DNA of 64,000 nt from Deferribacteres bacterium (lineage in GTDB: Bacteria > Zhuqueibacterota > Zhuqueibacteria > Zhuqueibacterales > Geothermadaptataceae). Below, one piece after another: positions 45,688-54,052 of the stretch (position 1 is the first letter of the stretch; every line of letters starts with the position of its first letter). The notes below the pieces were generated by a model, which had not been told where the DNA came from, ran no database searches, and saw only the letters and a program-made list of their open reading frames with translations. The DNA is taken from assembly GCA_020633675.1 (NCBI GenBank), contig JACKDE010000002.1, forward strand, positions 1,054,001-1,118,000, written 5' to 3'. The position numbers and the translations under genes were made by a program.

Positions 45688-45691
45688 TGTA

Positions 45692-46948
45692 TCACTCATA
45701 CCTTAACGCCTCGACCGGCTCGATGCGGGCCGCACGCCGTGCCGGGTAAATGCCGGCAAATAAACCGATGGACACCAACACCAAAATCGTGAAAAGAGCG
45801 ATACCGGGCGAGAAGGTCGGAGTGCCAAGCATTTCTGTGGCCTGACTTTCTGAGAGCGGTAACAGACTCACGATACCAATAATGGTGAGCGCACCAATCG
45901 TGCCCAGCAGACCACCGAGCCCCGTCACCAAAAATGACTCCATCACAAATGCAGCTACAATATGCCGGCGTTTCGCGCCGATCGCACGCTTCACACCGAT
46001 TTCGCGTGTGCGCTCTTTTACCACCACATACATGATATTGGCGATGCCGACACCAGCGATAAAAAGCGTCATCCCGCCCACAACGGCCATGAAAATCTGG
46101 ATGCCTTTAAAGACCTTCCGCATTTCCTCTTCATTCTCGATTTGATCCCAATAGCTGACAGCGCGATCGTCTGTGCCGGCGAAGCGGTATTTGCTGCCCA
46201 AAACTTCGGTAATACGAGCCCGTACCTCCATGTTTTGCTTGACGTTGCGCGGTTTGACGGCCAGGTACCAGACCCCCCGGCGAGGCCAGATCGACTCAAA
46301 GGTTGTGAAAGGAATAACCACCCGCAGATTATCCGGCCCATTCGACATCGAGTTTTGAAATTTGTGCGGCATCACACCGACGACTTTGAAGGGATAGCCG
46401 CCAATGTCGATTCGCTGGCCGATCGGCTCCTGCTCTCCAAAAAGGCGTTTAGCGATTTCATTGCCGAGAAAAACCACCCGCCGCTTTTGCTCCACGTCAG
46501 TTACGTTCAAAAAACGTCCGCCTGCCACCGGGTACATGCGTCGCAGCGTTTCGAAGGCCGGATTGGCGCCGACGATGTAGCCCGCAGTGGTGCTGTTGCC
46601 CTGGAATTCAACTGGCACCCGTTGCCCGTAAGCCGGGCTGACCAGATCGATTTCCGGGATAGAGCGTTTGAGGAGATCAGCATCTTCTGCACGCAAATTA
46701 ATATCGCGGCCTTTGGGCAAGCCCTGATGCACGATGGAGGTGGTACCGCCATAGACACGAATGATGCGATCACCGTTGTTGAGTTGGCCATTGACCATTT
46801 GGTGTTCCAGCCCTTCGCCAAACGCCAGTAGCAAAATGACTGAAAGCGTGCCCCATGCTACGGAAAACGTGGTGAGAAAGGCACGGGTTTTCTGGGTTTT
46901 CATATCGTGCCAGAATTCCTGGATCAAAAGCCATATACGGAAAAACAT
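45692..46948 (-). CDS. ABC transporter permease, MacB/FtsX type (2)
   Basis: A 418-residue permease with one N-terminal helix (about 22-44), a large periplasmic MacB-type domain (about 50-285) and three C-terminal helices (about 292-314, 345-372 and 385-403). The conserved MYVVVKERTREIGVKRAIGAKRRHI lies between them. It ends YPARRAARIEPVEALRYE, the classic FtsX-family tail. It is paralogous to the permease gene 53 bases upstream. With the adaptor it forms a tripartite exporter set; no ATPase gene is in the operon. Confidence 0.92.
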   Translation of the reverse strand: MFFRIWLLIQEFWHDMKTQKTRAFLTTFSVAWGTLSVILLLAFGEGLEHQMVNGQLNNGDRIIRVYGGTTSIVHQGLPKGRDINLRAEDADLLKRSIPEIDLVSPAYGQRVPVEFQGNSTTAGYIVGANPAFETLRRMYPVAGGRFLNVTDVEQKRRVVFLGNEIAKRLFGEQEPIGQRIDIGGYPFKVVGVMPHKFQNSMSNGPDNLRVVIPFTTFESIWPRRGVWYLAVKPRNVKQNMEVRARITEVLGSKYRFAGTDDRAVSYWDQIENEEEMRKVFKGIQIFMAVVGGMTLFIAGVGIANIMYVVVKERTREIGVKRAIGAKRRHIVAAFVMESFLVTGLGGLLGTIGALTIIGIVSLLPLSESQATEMLGTPTFSPGIALFTILVLVSIGLFAGIYPARRAARIEPVEALRYE

Positions 46949-47001
46949 ATTTTGCCCTGCCAGCTATTTTTTGATGATTTCATTCACTGCCACTGCTATG
47001 G

Positions 47002-48246
47002 TCAGGCTCCACGCAATGCTTCAACCGGATCGACAGACGCTGCCCGCCGGGCGGGAAAATAGCCTGCGAGCAATGCGACGGTACCCAATAAAATCATGCT
47101 GGTGATCGCTACGCCGCCGGAGAATATTGGCTTGCCAATTTCGCTGGTCGCCTCTTCTGGCAGCAATTGCATGAGCGAAACCAGCCCGTATGCCATGACA
47201 AAGCCGATCAGCGCGCCGGTTGCGACGATAATGGCAGCTTCAAACAAAAATTGCAGCATGATATCGCGCCTGGTTGCACCAACTGCACGCTTTACACCGA
47301 TTTCGTTGGTGCGCTCCTTGACCACTACATACATAATATTTGCTACCCCGACGCCGCCCACCGTAAGAGTGAAAGAGCCGATAAGTCCAAGGAAAATTTT
47401 GAAACCGAGCATGAATTTTTCAAAAATGGCATTAAATTCGGCGGTATCCCAAATCCACAAAGCGTCTTCATCCTTTGGATCAAAAGTGTATTTTTTTCCC
47501 AATACTTCATATAAGCGAGATTCAATCGATTTCGATTGCTCTGGCGAAAAAGGCTTATAGACAATATTGCTGAGATAGCGGTACCCGTACATAGACTTGA
47601 AGGTGCTGGCCGGTATAAAAACACGATTTTCATCGCGGGTGTTGTAGCTGGAGTTTTGTTTTTTCTTTTGCAGCACACCGATAATGGTGAATGGCGTTTC
47701 GTTGAGGTAGATTTGTTCGCCAATAACTTCCTTGCCATCGCCAAAAAGAAAGTCACGCAAGCGATTGCCGATAAAAGCAACGCGTTTATTGGACCTCAGG
47801 TCGAGTTCGTCGATGAAGCGGCCGCCCTCTGCAGCGAAGACGTTACGGATGTCTTCATACTCAGGAATGATACCGGTGATGTTGGTCTGATCAACATTGA
47901 GTGGACCGCGCACCTGAGTACCCCAATTTGAATATTCAGGGCTGATGTACTGGATTTGTGGAATTTCGCGACGCAGCATGTTGATATCTTCTTCGACAAA
48001 GCGGATGCCGCGGCCTTTATTGAAACCTTTGTAGGGCAGCCCGGTGGTACCGCCCCACATGATGACCACGCCTTCGCCGATACCATGCATGTTTTTCACA
48101 TTCTGGCGATGGACGCCTGCCCCAAACGAGAGCAGCAAAATTACCGACATGGTGCCCCAGATAATGCCGAAAATCGTCAGGAAGGTCCGTAATTTTTGCG
48201 CCCACAAATCGCGCATTAAAATCACAATGTTCGAGAGAAATTGCAT
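47002..48246 (-). CDS. ABC transporter permease, MacB/FtsX type (1)
   Basis: A 414-residue permease of the same build as its neighbour: an N-terminal helix (LRTFLTIFGIIWGTMSVILLLSFG), a MacB periplasmic domain with VAFIGNRLRDFLFGDG, and GVANIMYVVVKERTNEIGVKRAVGATRRDI before the last helices. The end YFPARRAASVDPVEALRGA is the family tail. It lies between the adaptor and the second permease on one strand. The two may form a heterodimer. Substrate unknown; MacB-type systems export peptides, lipoproteins or small molecules. Confidence 0.92.
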   Translation of the reverse strand: MQFLSNIVILMRDLWAQKLRTFLTIFGIIWGTMSVILLLSFGAGVHRQNVKNMHGIGEGVVIMWGGTTGLPYKGFNKGRGIRFVEEDINMLRREIPQIQYISPEYSNWGTQVRGPLNVDQTNITGIIPEYEDIRNVFAAEGGRFIDELDLRSNKRVAFIGNRLRDFLFGDGKEVIGEQIYLNETPFTIIGVLQKKKQNSSYNTRDENRVFIPASTFKSMYGYRYLSNIVYKPFSPEQSKSIESRLYEVLGKKYTFDPKDEDALWIWDTAEFNAIFEKFMLGFKIFLGLIGSFTLTVGGVGVANIMYVVVKERTNEIGVKRAVGATRRDIMLQFLFEAAIIVATGALIGFVMAYGLVSLMQLLPEEATSEIGKPIFSGGVAITSMILLGTVALLAGYFPARRAASVDPVEALRGA

Positions 48247-48309
48247 GTTTTTTGCCCGGAAAGTTTGAGGGTTGAAACGTGATGCGCTTCGTTGTTGACG
48301 ATTGTCGGA

Positions 48310-49413
48310 TTATTCGATGACCCGCACAGGTTTTTCCAGCACCTTTTGGCCTTCCTCAAGGCCCGAAACGACTTCGATATTGATGGCATCGGACAGGCCT
48401 GTCGTGATCGCGATCTCTTTTTCGAGCCCATCATCACCAAGTATCTTGACAAATGACGAATCGTTGCGCAGAGTCACAACACGCTCCGGAATCGAGACGA
48501 CATTTTCTCGTTTTTCGATGATGATATTGGCGTTAGCGGAATAGCCGGCCCGCAAAACCGAGCCATTGGTGTACGTCAGGTCGATCTCAACCGGGAAGAC
48601 TGTGGTGTTGTTTTCTTTTCTGGCTTTCAAAGAGATTTTATTGACACGCCCTAAAATGCCATCGTCACCCGGGATGGCGCCGATATCGATTACCGCTTCC
48701 ATGCCTTCGCGCAGCTTGCCGACATCGATCTCGTCTACCGTGCCTTTGAATACCAGCTTTTTCATATCTGCCATGGTCATCAAAACGGTGCCTTCCTGGT
48801 AGGTGGTGAGCGGCACCACCGGATCGCCGACTTCGATCATCTTTTCGAGGACATAGCCTTCGATCGGTGCCTTGATCACAGATTCGAAGCTGGTGTCAGC
48901 GATTTTGACTTTGCCTTCATCAACCAGAGCGAGTTTTTCCTTGGCCATGCTGTAGCGCAAGGCTGCTTCTTCATAATTTTTGCTGGCATCATCAAATTCT
49001 TTCTCTGAAATTAATTTGCTCTTCAATAACGAATTCACGCGATCGCGCTCTTTTTGGGCCTGTTCCAGAGCAATTTTTTTCATTTCAACATCGCGGGTGG
49101 CTTCAGCAAGTTCAAGTGGCGTGGGATTGGGTTTGATTTCCAGGAGCGGGGCACCTGCAGTGACATAGTCACCAGCATCCACGAAAAGTTTGTTGACGAC
49201 CCCGGATACTTTTGACTTGACGGACACTTCGATTTCCGGGTCGATAGTGCCGACTGCCAGGGCCTGGTCAACTATATCAGCGCGCTCGACCTCGACTGTT
49301 TTAGGGCCATCATTCGCGTCGCTGCCCTTCATCATTTTAAATGCGGCCAAAGAACCGCCAACCGCAATGATGATGATGATCAGCCAAGTCCAGCGCTTTG
49401 TCGATTTCTTCAT
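48310..49413 (-). CDS. RND/MacA-type periplasmic adaptor protein
   Basis: A 367-residue membrane-fusion protein. It has one N-terminal anchor (WTWLIIIIIAVGGSLAAF), a lipoyl-like half (VSVKSKVSGVVNKLFVDAGDYVTAGAPLLEI), an alpha-helical hairpin (about 85-155, ISEKEFDDASKNYEEA), the second lipoyl half (VIKAPIEGYVLEKMIEVGDPV) and a beta-barrel domain. A membrane-proximal end reads EIAITTGLSDAINIEVVSGLEEGQKVL. This is the MacA-like arrangement. The start was chosen at ATG following GGAGGAG. It is the first gene of the exporter operon. Confidence 0.92.
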   Translation of the reverse strand: MKKSTKRWTWLIIIIIAVGGSLAAFKMMKGSDANDGPKTVEVERADIVDQALAVGTIDPEIEVSVKSKVSGVVNKLFVDAGDYVTAGAPLLEIKPNPTPLELAEATRDVEMKKIALEQAQKERDRVNSLLKSKLISEKEFDDASKNYEEAALRYSMAKEKLALVDEGKVKIADTSFESVIKAPIEGYVLEKMIEVGDPVVPLTTYQEGTVLMTMADMKKLVFKGTVDEIDVGKLREGMEAVIDIGAIPGDDGILGRVNKISLKARKENNTTVFPVEIDLTYTNGSVLRAGYSANANIIIEKRENVVSIPERVVTLRNDSSFVKILGDDGLEKEIAITTGLSDAINIEVVSGLEEGQKVLEKPVRVIE

Positions 49414-49730
49414 AAACTCCTCCAACTCTTTTTCTCCGAAAGGTAGAATACACAACCGCCGAAATCTACGTTGAGCTTAGTAAATTGTTACAGAGAGTTT
49501 CAAAAAGCTGAGAGGTGGACTGTAATTGACCGCATTGTGGTAGAAATATTCGGTTGTGGATCACACCACAAACTAAAGTGAGCACTCGGTCAAACTTTGC
49601 TTGTTTTTTGATGGCAATTTCCTTAGTTGTCATTAGGACAGCCCGATGCAAAAACACTGCTTTGTTTTTGCTGAATTCTGGCTTTGTTGTGTCAATTCCA
49701 TTCAGGTCCCGGATCTGATTTTTGAGTGTG
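49414..49730. other. Divergent intergenic region
   Basis: About 315 bases between the exporter operon (minus) and the trypsin-like lipoprotein (plus). No gene is supported. It must contain both promoters; the only clear structure is a short inverted repeat listed separately. Confidence 0.5.
49554..49571. promoter_or_regulatory. Candidate operator TTGTGG-N6-CCACAA
   Basis: A perfect six-base inverted repeat with a six-base spacer, 140 bases upstream of the exporter adaptor start and between divergent genes. The form fits a dimeric regulator site, and a half-site like copy (TTGTGG) also occurs 20 bases upstream at about 49535. Such short repeats also arise by chance. Confidence 0.3.
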
Positions 49731-50810
49731 ATGATCATGTTTAGCATGCCTGCTCAAACAGCTATCAGTCAGTTTGACCATTTTTGCGCCCGCAGCGTAA
49801 ACACGATAATCGTTCTGTTTGCGCTGACCATCCTGACGGCCTGCGGCAGCGTCCAGCACCATACTATATTGGAGCGACCGTCCAACAAGTTCGCAAGCGA
49901 AGTGCAGAAGGTGATGCCATCCGTCATCGAGGTGGTCTCGCTGTTCGAATACGATGTACATGAATATCACTATGCGCTCGATGCTGCCGGCAATTTTATT
50001 CCTGACGATACAAGCCGGTTTGGCTTTCGTATGCTGACGAACGATTTGGAAAGCAATGTCTCAGTGCGAGTGGATCGGCACATGGCTTTTGGCAGCGGAG
50101 TGGTGATAGGGGAGAATGGTGACGAATATCTGGTGCTGACCAATCGTCATATCGTTGTGCGCAAGGATTCGCTTGTCGATTACATTCATATCGATGGCAA
50201 ACCCAGCCAGGCGCCGCTGTACAGGGCGTTACTGAGCAAGCATGAGCTGGCGATTCGTGGCTTGAACAATTCACTTGTGCATGCCGATTTACTCGTCCAG
50301 GATGGCCGTTATGATTTGGCAATGCTTACGGTGCAGGCCAGGAAAATCGCTGCGGTGGTATTGCCAGTGCAACCGGCTTTCTATGAATCGCCGGAACCCG
50401 GCAGACTGGCGGTGATGATTGGATTCCCGGACGAAATCCGTCAAGCAGCAATTGGCCTGACGGGCGAAGCGCCGTATCCGGGGAATTTCAGCATCAGCAC
50501 GTATGGTGATTTTGGCTACTCGGGAGGAGGTGTGTTCGCTGGTAGCGATGACGGCGATTTTGTTTTCATCGGTATCGGTCGGAGTATACCGGCGAAGACC
50601 GTATCCTATGTTGCGCCATCGGAAGATTTCACAAAACATTATGGATTGGCGCCGGAAGATTTGCGGCATTTGCGCATTGAAAATATGAATATTGTCAATC
50701 CGAGTCGGATGTTTGCAATCACGATCAAACAGATTTCAACATTCATCAAAAAAAATTATAATCTCATCGCTTCGCGGCGGTTTGAACTGAATAAAAAATT
50801 TCTCAATTGA
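49731..50810 (+). CDS. Trypsin-like serine protease domain lipoprotein
   Basis: A protein of about 359 residues. A long N-terminus leads to a hydrophobic segment ending LTAC, with the lipid Cys near residue 38. The S1-type protease fold shows His in LVLTNRHIV (about 140), Asp in RYDLAMLTV (about 195) and Ser in FGYSGGGVF (about 264), where GNSGGP is usual. There is no PDZ domain, unlike DegP/DegS. The start is not certain: several Met codons and a TTG are available and none has a strong ribosome site. It lies upstream of the nuo genes on the same strand but 360 bases away. Confidence 0.72.
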   Translation: MIMFSMPAQTAISQFDHFCARSVNTIIVLFALTILTACGSVQHHTILERPSNKFASEVQKVMPSVIEVVSLFEYDVHEYHYALDAAGNFIPDDTSRFGFRMLTNDLESNVSVRVDRHMAFGSGVVIGENGDEYLVLTNRHIVVRKDSLVDYIHIDGKPSQAPLYRALLSKHELAIRGLNNSLVHADLLVQDGRYDLAMLTVQARKIAAVVLPVQPAFYESPEPGRLAVMIGFPDEIRQAAIGLTGEAPYPGNFSISTYGDFGYSGGGVFAGSDDGDFVFIGIGRSIPAKTVSYVAPSEDFTKHYGLAPEDLRHLRIENMNIVNPSRMFAITIKQISTFIKKNYNLIASRRFELNKKFLN

Positions 50811-51168
50811 AAGTCAAAATAGCCGTTTCCACACGGGAGATTCCGCTTGACTTTTAGGTGAGATATATTATATTGGCTTTCGTTTTTGACGCGTCCTTTG
50901 CGCTCTGGTGAGAGGGAAAAAACTCCGCTGCTTCACTGCATCATTAAAGATGTTAATAACATCTCCTTCAATTCCGTGCGCACTCATTGAAGAAATCTGT
51001 GGCCGCCCATCTTCTTCTCCTGTCAGAGATGGAGGCTTTGGCTCATTCGCCCCCCTGATTGTTCGAGTTGTTGTTTTAAAAACGACAATGCCGCACCAAT
51101 CGTGGTGGTCTTAAGCCTGATGAAAGATGACCTCGCGTCGATCAGAAAATCCGTATTGAATTGGGAGA
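50811..51168. other. Intergenic region upstream of nuoJ
   Basis: About 360 bases with no supported gene. A 68-codon frame inside it is Cys/Pro/Ser-rich with no family pattern and is not called. A promoter candidate near its left end is listed separately. No remnant of nuoI or other complex I genes was seen. Confidence 0.5.
50847..50874 (+). promoter_or_regulatory. Candidate sigma-70-type promoter for nuoJKLMN
   Basis: TTGACT and TATATT are 16 bases apart, each one base from the consensus. They lie about 295 bases before nuoJ in a gene-free stretch, so transcription from here would give a long leader. Confidence 0.4.
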
Positions 51169-51699
51169 ATGTTTGTGCTTGAGACCGTTCTCTTTTTCGC
51201 TCTGGCCCTGCTTGCAGTAACCGCTGCTATCGGAATGATCGTGCACAGAAGCCCGGTTTACAGCGTGCTCATGTTGATTATCACGCTGTTTTCAATTGCT
51301 GGTTTTTATGTTTTGCTGAACGCACCATTTGTAGCTGCCGTTCACATGATTGTTTATGCCGGCGCGATCATTGTGTTGTTTTTGTTTGTCGTCATGCTGC
51401 TCGACCTCCGCCATGAATCGGACCGATTCACTCTCACAAAATTTTCGCGCGTACTGGCTTTCATTGCTTTCCTGGTTTTCCTGGGCGAGGCAATTCTGCT
51501 GGTTAAAGTAGCTTTTATCGATGGCGGGCTCGACATTGGCCTGGGTGGTCAGGTCAGTCAGCTCGGCGACACGCCTTCAATTGGAAAATTGCTCTTCACC
51601 GCCTACCTTTTGCCTTTCGAAATCGCCTCTGTGCTGCTGCTGGTTGCGATTATCGGTGCGGTGATTTTGGCAAAACAAAATCTGAAGCCGTCACAATAA
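51169..51699 (+). CDS. nuoJ: NADH-quinone oxidoreductase subunit J
   Basis: NuoJ is a membrane subunit of complex I. The 176-residue product has five predicted helices and the family's VLMLIITLFSIAGFYVLLNAPFVAAVHMIVYAGAI, which includes the pi-bulge helix near residues 55-70. LFLFVVMLLDL follows. The start has TTGGGAGA before ATG. It is the first gene of a J-K-L-M-N set; the hydrophilic and quinone-module genes (A to I) are not next to it. Confidence 0.93.
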   Translation: MFVLETVLFFALALLAVTAAIGMIVHRSPVYSVLMLIITLFSIAGFYVLLNAPFVAAVHMIVYAGAIIVLFLFVVMLLDLRHESDRFTLTKFSRVLAFIAFLVFLGEAILLVKVAFIDGGLDIGLGGQVSQLGDTPSIGKLLFTAYLLPFEIASVLLLVAIIGAVILAKQNLKPSQ

Positions 51700-51818
51700 A
51701 TTTGTGATTGGCGGGGAACGCCAGACTCTGCCTGGAAACATCGGTCGGGCGTTTAAAATCAGTTGGATATGATCGGCAATTCCTAAAGCATAATTTTGAA
51801 AGATTGACACAGAACACT

Positions 51819-52118
51819 ATGCCAATTGAATACTACCTTATTGTCGCAGCCATTCTGTTCTCGATCGGTGTGCTCGGCGTGCTAACACGCCGCAACGCGA
51901 TCATCGTTTTTTTGTGTATCGAGTTGATGCTCAACGCCGTGAACTTGACACTGGTTGCCTTCTCCAACCATGTCCAAAATCTGGATGGACAGGTCTTCGT
52001 TTTTTTTGTTATGATCGTTGCTGCTGCTGAAGTTGCGGTTGGGCTGGCCTTGATCGTTGCGATCTTCCGGCAGAAAGAAACCGTTTATGTGGACGAGATT
52101 AATTTGATGAAATGGTAA
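51819..52118 (+). CDS. nuoK: NADH-quinone oxidoreductase subunit K
   Basis: NuoK is a small antiporter-like membrane subunit. The 99-residue product has three helices and the conserved Glu positions in FLCIELMLNAVNL (about residue 36) and IVAAAEVAVGLALIVAIF (about 70), which take part in proton transfer. The ATG was chosen to match the family N-terminus (PIEYYLIVAAILFSIG); the frame extends upstream without family similarity. It follows nuoJ by 119 bases, a wider gap than the others in this set. Confidence 0.95.
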   Translation: MPIEYYLIVAAILFSIGVLGVLTRRNAIIVFLCIELMLNAVNLTLVAFSNHVQNLDGQVFVFFVMIVAAAEVAVGLALIVAIFRQKETVYVDEINLMKW

Positions 52119-52125
52119 AACAAGC

Positions 52126-54039
52126 ATGCAAGATTATATTTGGCTCATTCCTTTCTTTCCTCTTTTAGGTTTTCTTATCAACGGCCTCCTCGGCAAATAT
52201 TTGTCCGAGAAAGTGATCGGAATCCTTGGCTCGGCTATGGTCTTTCTTTCGTTTTCGACTGCAGTCGTGTTGTTCTTTCAGCTTACCCAACTGGATCCTG
52301 AAAACCGGCTTTTTATCAATACATTATACACCTGGATGGCCACAGGCAGCTTCAGCGCCGATGTTGCTTTCCGGTTCGATGCGCTGTCTGCAGTGATGGT
52401 TCTGGTCGTCACAGGCGTCGGTTTTCTGATTCACGTTTACTCCATCGGCTACATGCACGGCGATCGCGGCTTCGCACGCTTTTTTTCGTTCCTGAATTTG
52501 TTCACCTTTGCGATGCTGCTACTGGTTTTAGGCAATAACTTCCTGATCATGTTCCTCGGCTGGGAAGGTGTTGGTCTCTGTTCATACCTGCTGATTGGTT
52601 TCTGGTATGAAAATCCCGAATATGCCTATGCCGGCAACAAAGCATTTATCGTCAACCGTATTGGCGATTTTGGCTTTCTGATCGGCATCTTTATGATCTT
52701 CGGCTATTTTGGTTCGCTCAACTTTGATACCGTGCTCTCTGCCGCAGGCATGCAGCCAGAATGGGTGATCACTACAATCTGTTTGCTGCTGTTTGTTGGC
52801 GCGACCGGTAAGTCGGCACAGATTCCATTGTATGTTTGGCTGCCGGACGCCATGGCGGGTCCAACGCCGGTTTCGGCGCTGATTCATGCCGCGACCATGG
52901 TCACAGCCGGTGTGTACATGATCTGCCGCACCTCTGCGATGTATGTGCTTTCGGAAGTAGCACTCTCCGTCGTTGCAATCATCGGTTTGTTGACAGCATT
53001 GATGGCGGCAACGATCGCGATCACCAGCAAAGATATCAAAAAAGTGCTGGCATACTCGACCGTCAGTCAGCTCGGCTATATGTTTCTTGCGGCTGGCGTC
53101 GGTGCATTCGCAACCGCTATCTTTCATCTGATGACGCACGCCTTTTTTAAGGCCCTTATGTTTCTTGCGGCCGGCAGCGTGATGCACGCTCTCTCCAACG
53201 AGACCAACATCGACAAAATGGGTGGGCTGAAAAACAAAATCGGCACGACGTACCGTACTTTTTGGGTTGGCGGTCTTGCGATTTCCGGCATTTTGCCATT
53301 CGCAGGCTTTTTCTCCAAAGATGAAATTTTGTGGAAAGCTTTTAGCAGCCCGTTTGGTTCAACTGTTTTTTGGGCTGTCGGTACCTTGATTGCGGGCCTC
53401 ACGGCATTCTATATGTGGCGCATGATTTACACCGTCTTTTATGGCGAGAGCCGCGTGGACAAAGAAGTTGCGCTGCATATTCATGAATCTCCGAAGGTCA
53501 TGACGGTGCCGCTGATCGTTTTGGCGGCGTTATCGACTGTCGGCGGTTTGGTCAATATTCCGCACTATTTTCCCATGTTCGAGCATTTCCTTGATCCGGT
53601 TTTTATGAAGTACATCAATCCTGCTGCATTTGAAGCTAGCCATGGCAGCTTTGGGCTGGAGCTGACTTTTGCGGCCATCTCGCTGGTTGTCGCATTTACC
53701 GGTATCTGGCTGGCTAAAGTGATGTATGTGCAACGTCGGGAACTGCCGGATAAAATCGCCAGCTCGGTTAAAGGTCTTTACACGCTGCTTTTCAATAAAT
53801 ATTATGTCGACGAGCTTTATGACAAGATCATTGTGAAACCATTTGTCAAAGTCTCGGATGCTTTTTTCTACGCATTTTTTGACGTGAAAATCATCGACGG
53901 CATTGTCAATGGTTCGGCCAAAATCATGGATAGCATCGCTGGCGTACTGCGTCGCTCACATTCGGGCGTGGTGCAATTTTATGCGCTTTCCTTGGTCGTT
54001 GGTGCAATCGCCTTGTTTGGTTATTTAATTTTCGGCTGA
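52126..54039 (+). CDS. nuoL: NADH-quinone oxidoreductase subunit L
   Basis: NuoL is the distal antiporter-like subunit of complex I. The 637-residue product shows the family core: NFLIMFLGWEGVGLCSYLLIGFW (about 140-165), the key Lys in FVGATGKSAQIPLYVWLPDAMAGPTPVSALIHAATMVTAG, KKVLAYSTVSQLGYM, and FFKALMFLAAGSVMHA. The C-terminal part carries the long lateral helix and last transmembrane helix (about 550-637). It is seven bases after nuoK. Confidence 0.97.
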   Translation: MQDYIWLIPFFPLLGFLINGLLGKYLSEKVIGILGSAMVFLSFSTAVVLFFQLTQLDPENRLFINTLYTWMATGSFSADVAFRFDALSAVMVLVVTGVGFLIHVYSIGYMHGDRGFARFFSFLNLFTFAMLLLVLGNNFLIMFLGWEGVGLCSYLLIGFWYENPEYAYAGNKAFIVNRIGDFGFLIGIFMIFGYFGSLNFDTVLSAAGMQPEWVITTICLLLFVGATGKSAQIPLYVWLPDAMAGPTPVSALIHAATMVTAGVYMICRTSAMYVLSEVALSVVAIIGLLTALMAATIAITSKDIKKVLAYSTVSQLGYMFLAAGVGAFATAIFHLMTHAFFKALMFLAAGSVMHALSNETNIDKMGGLKNKIGTTYRTFWVGGLAISGILPFAGFFSKDEILWKAFSSPFGSTVFWAVGTLIAGLTAFYMWRMIYTVFYGESRVDKEVALHIHESPKVMTVPLIVLAALSTVGGLVNIPHYFPMFEHFLDPVFMKYINPAAFEASHGSFGLELTFAAISLVVAFTGIWLAKVMYVQRRELPDKIASSVKGLYTLLFNKYYVDELYDKIIVKPFVKVSDAFFYAFFDVKIIDGIVNGSAKIMDSIAGVLRRSHSGVVQFYALSLVVGAIALFGYLIFG

Positions 54040-54052
54040 GATTCAAAAAGAT

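Noticed and set aside
50908..51114. A 68-codon frame before nuoJ, possibly the end of another nuo gene
   Set aside because: It has no resemblance to NuoI, NuoH or any complex I subunit and no ribosome site.
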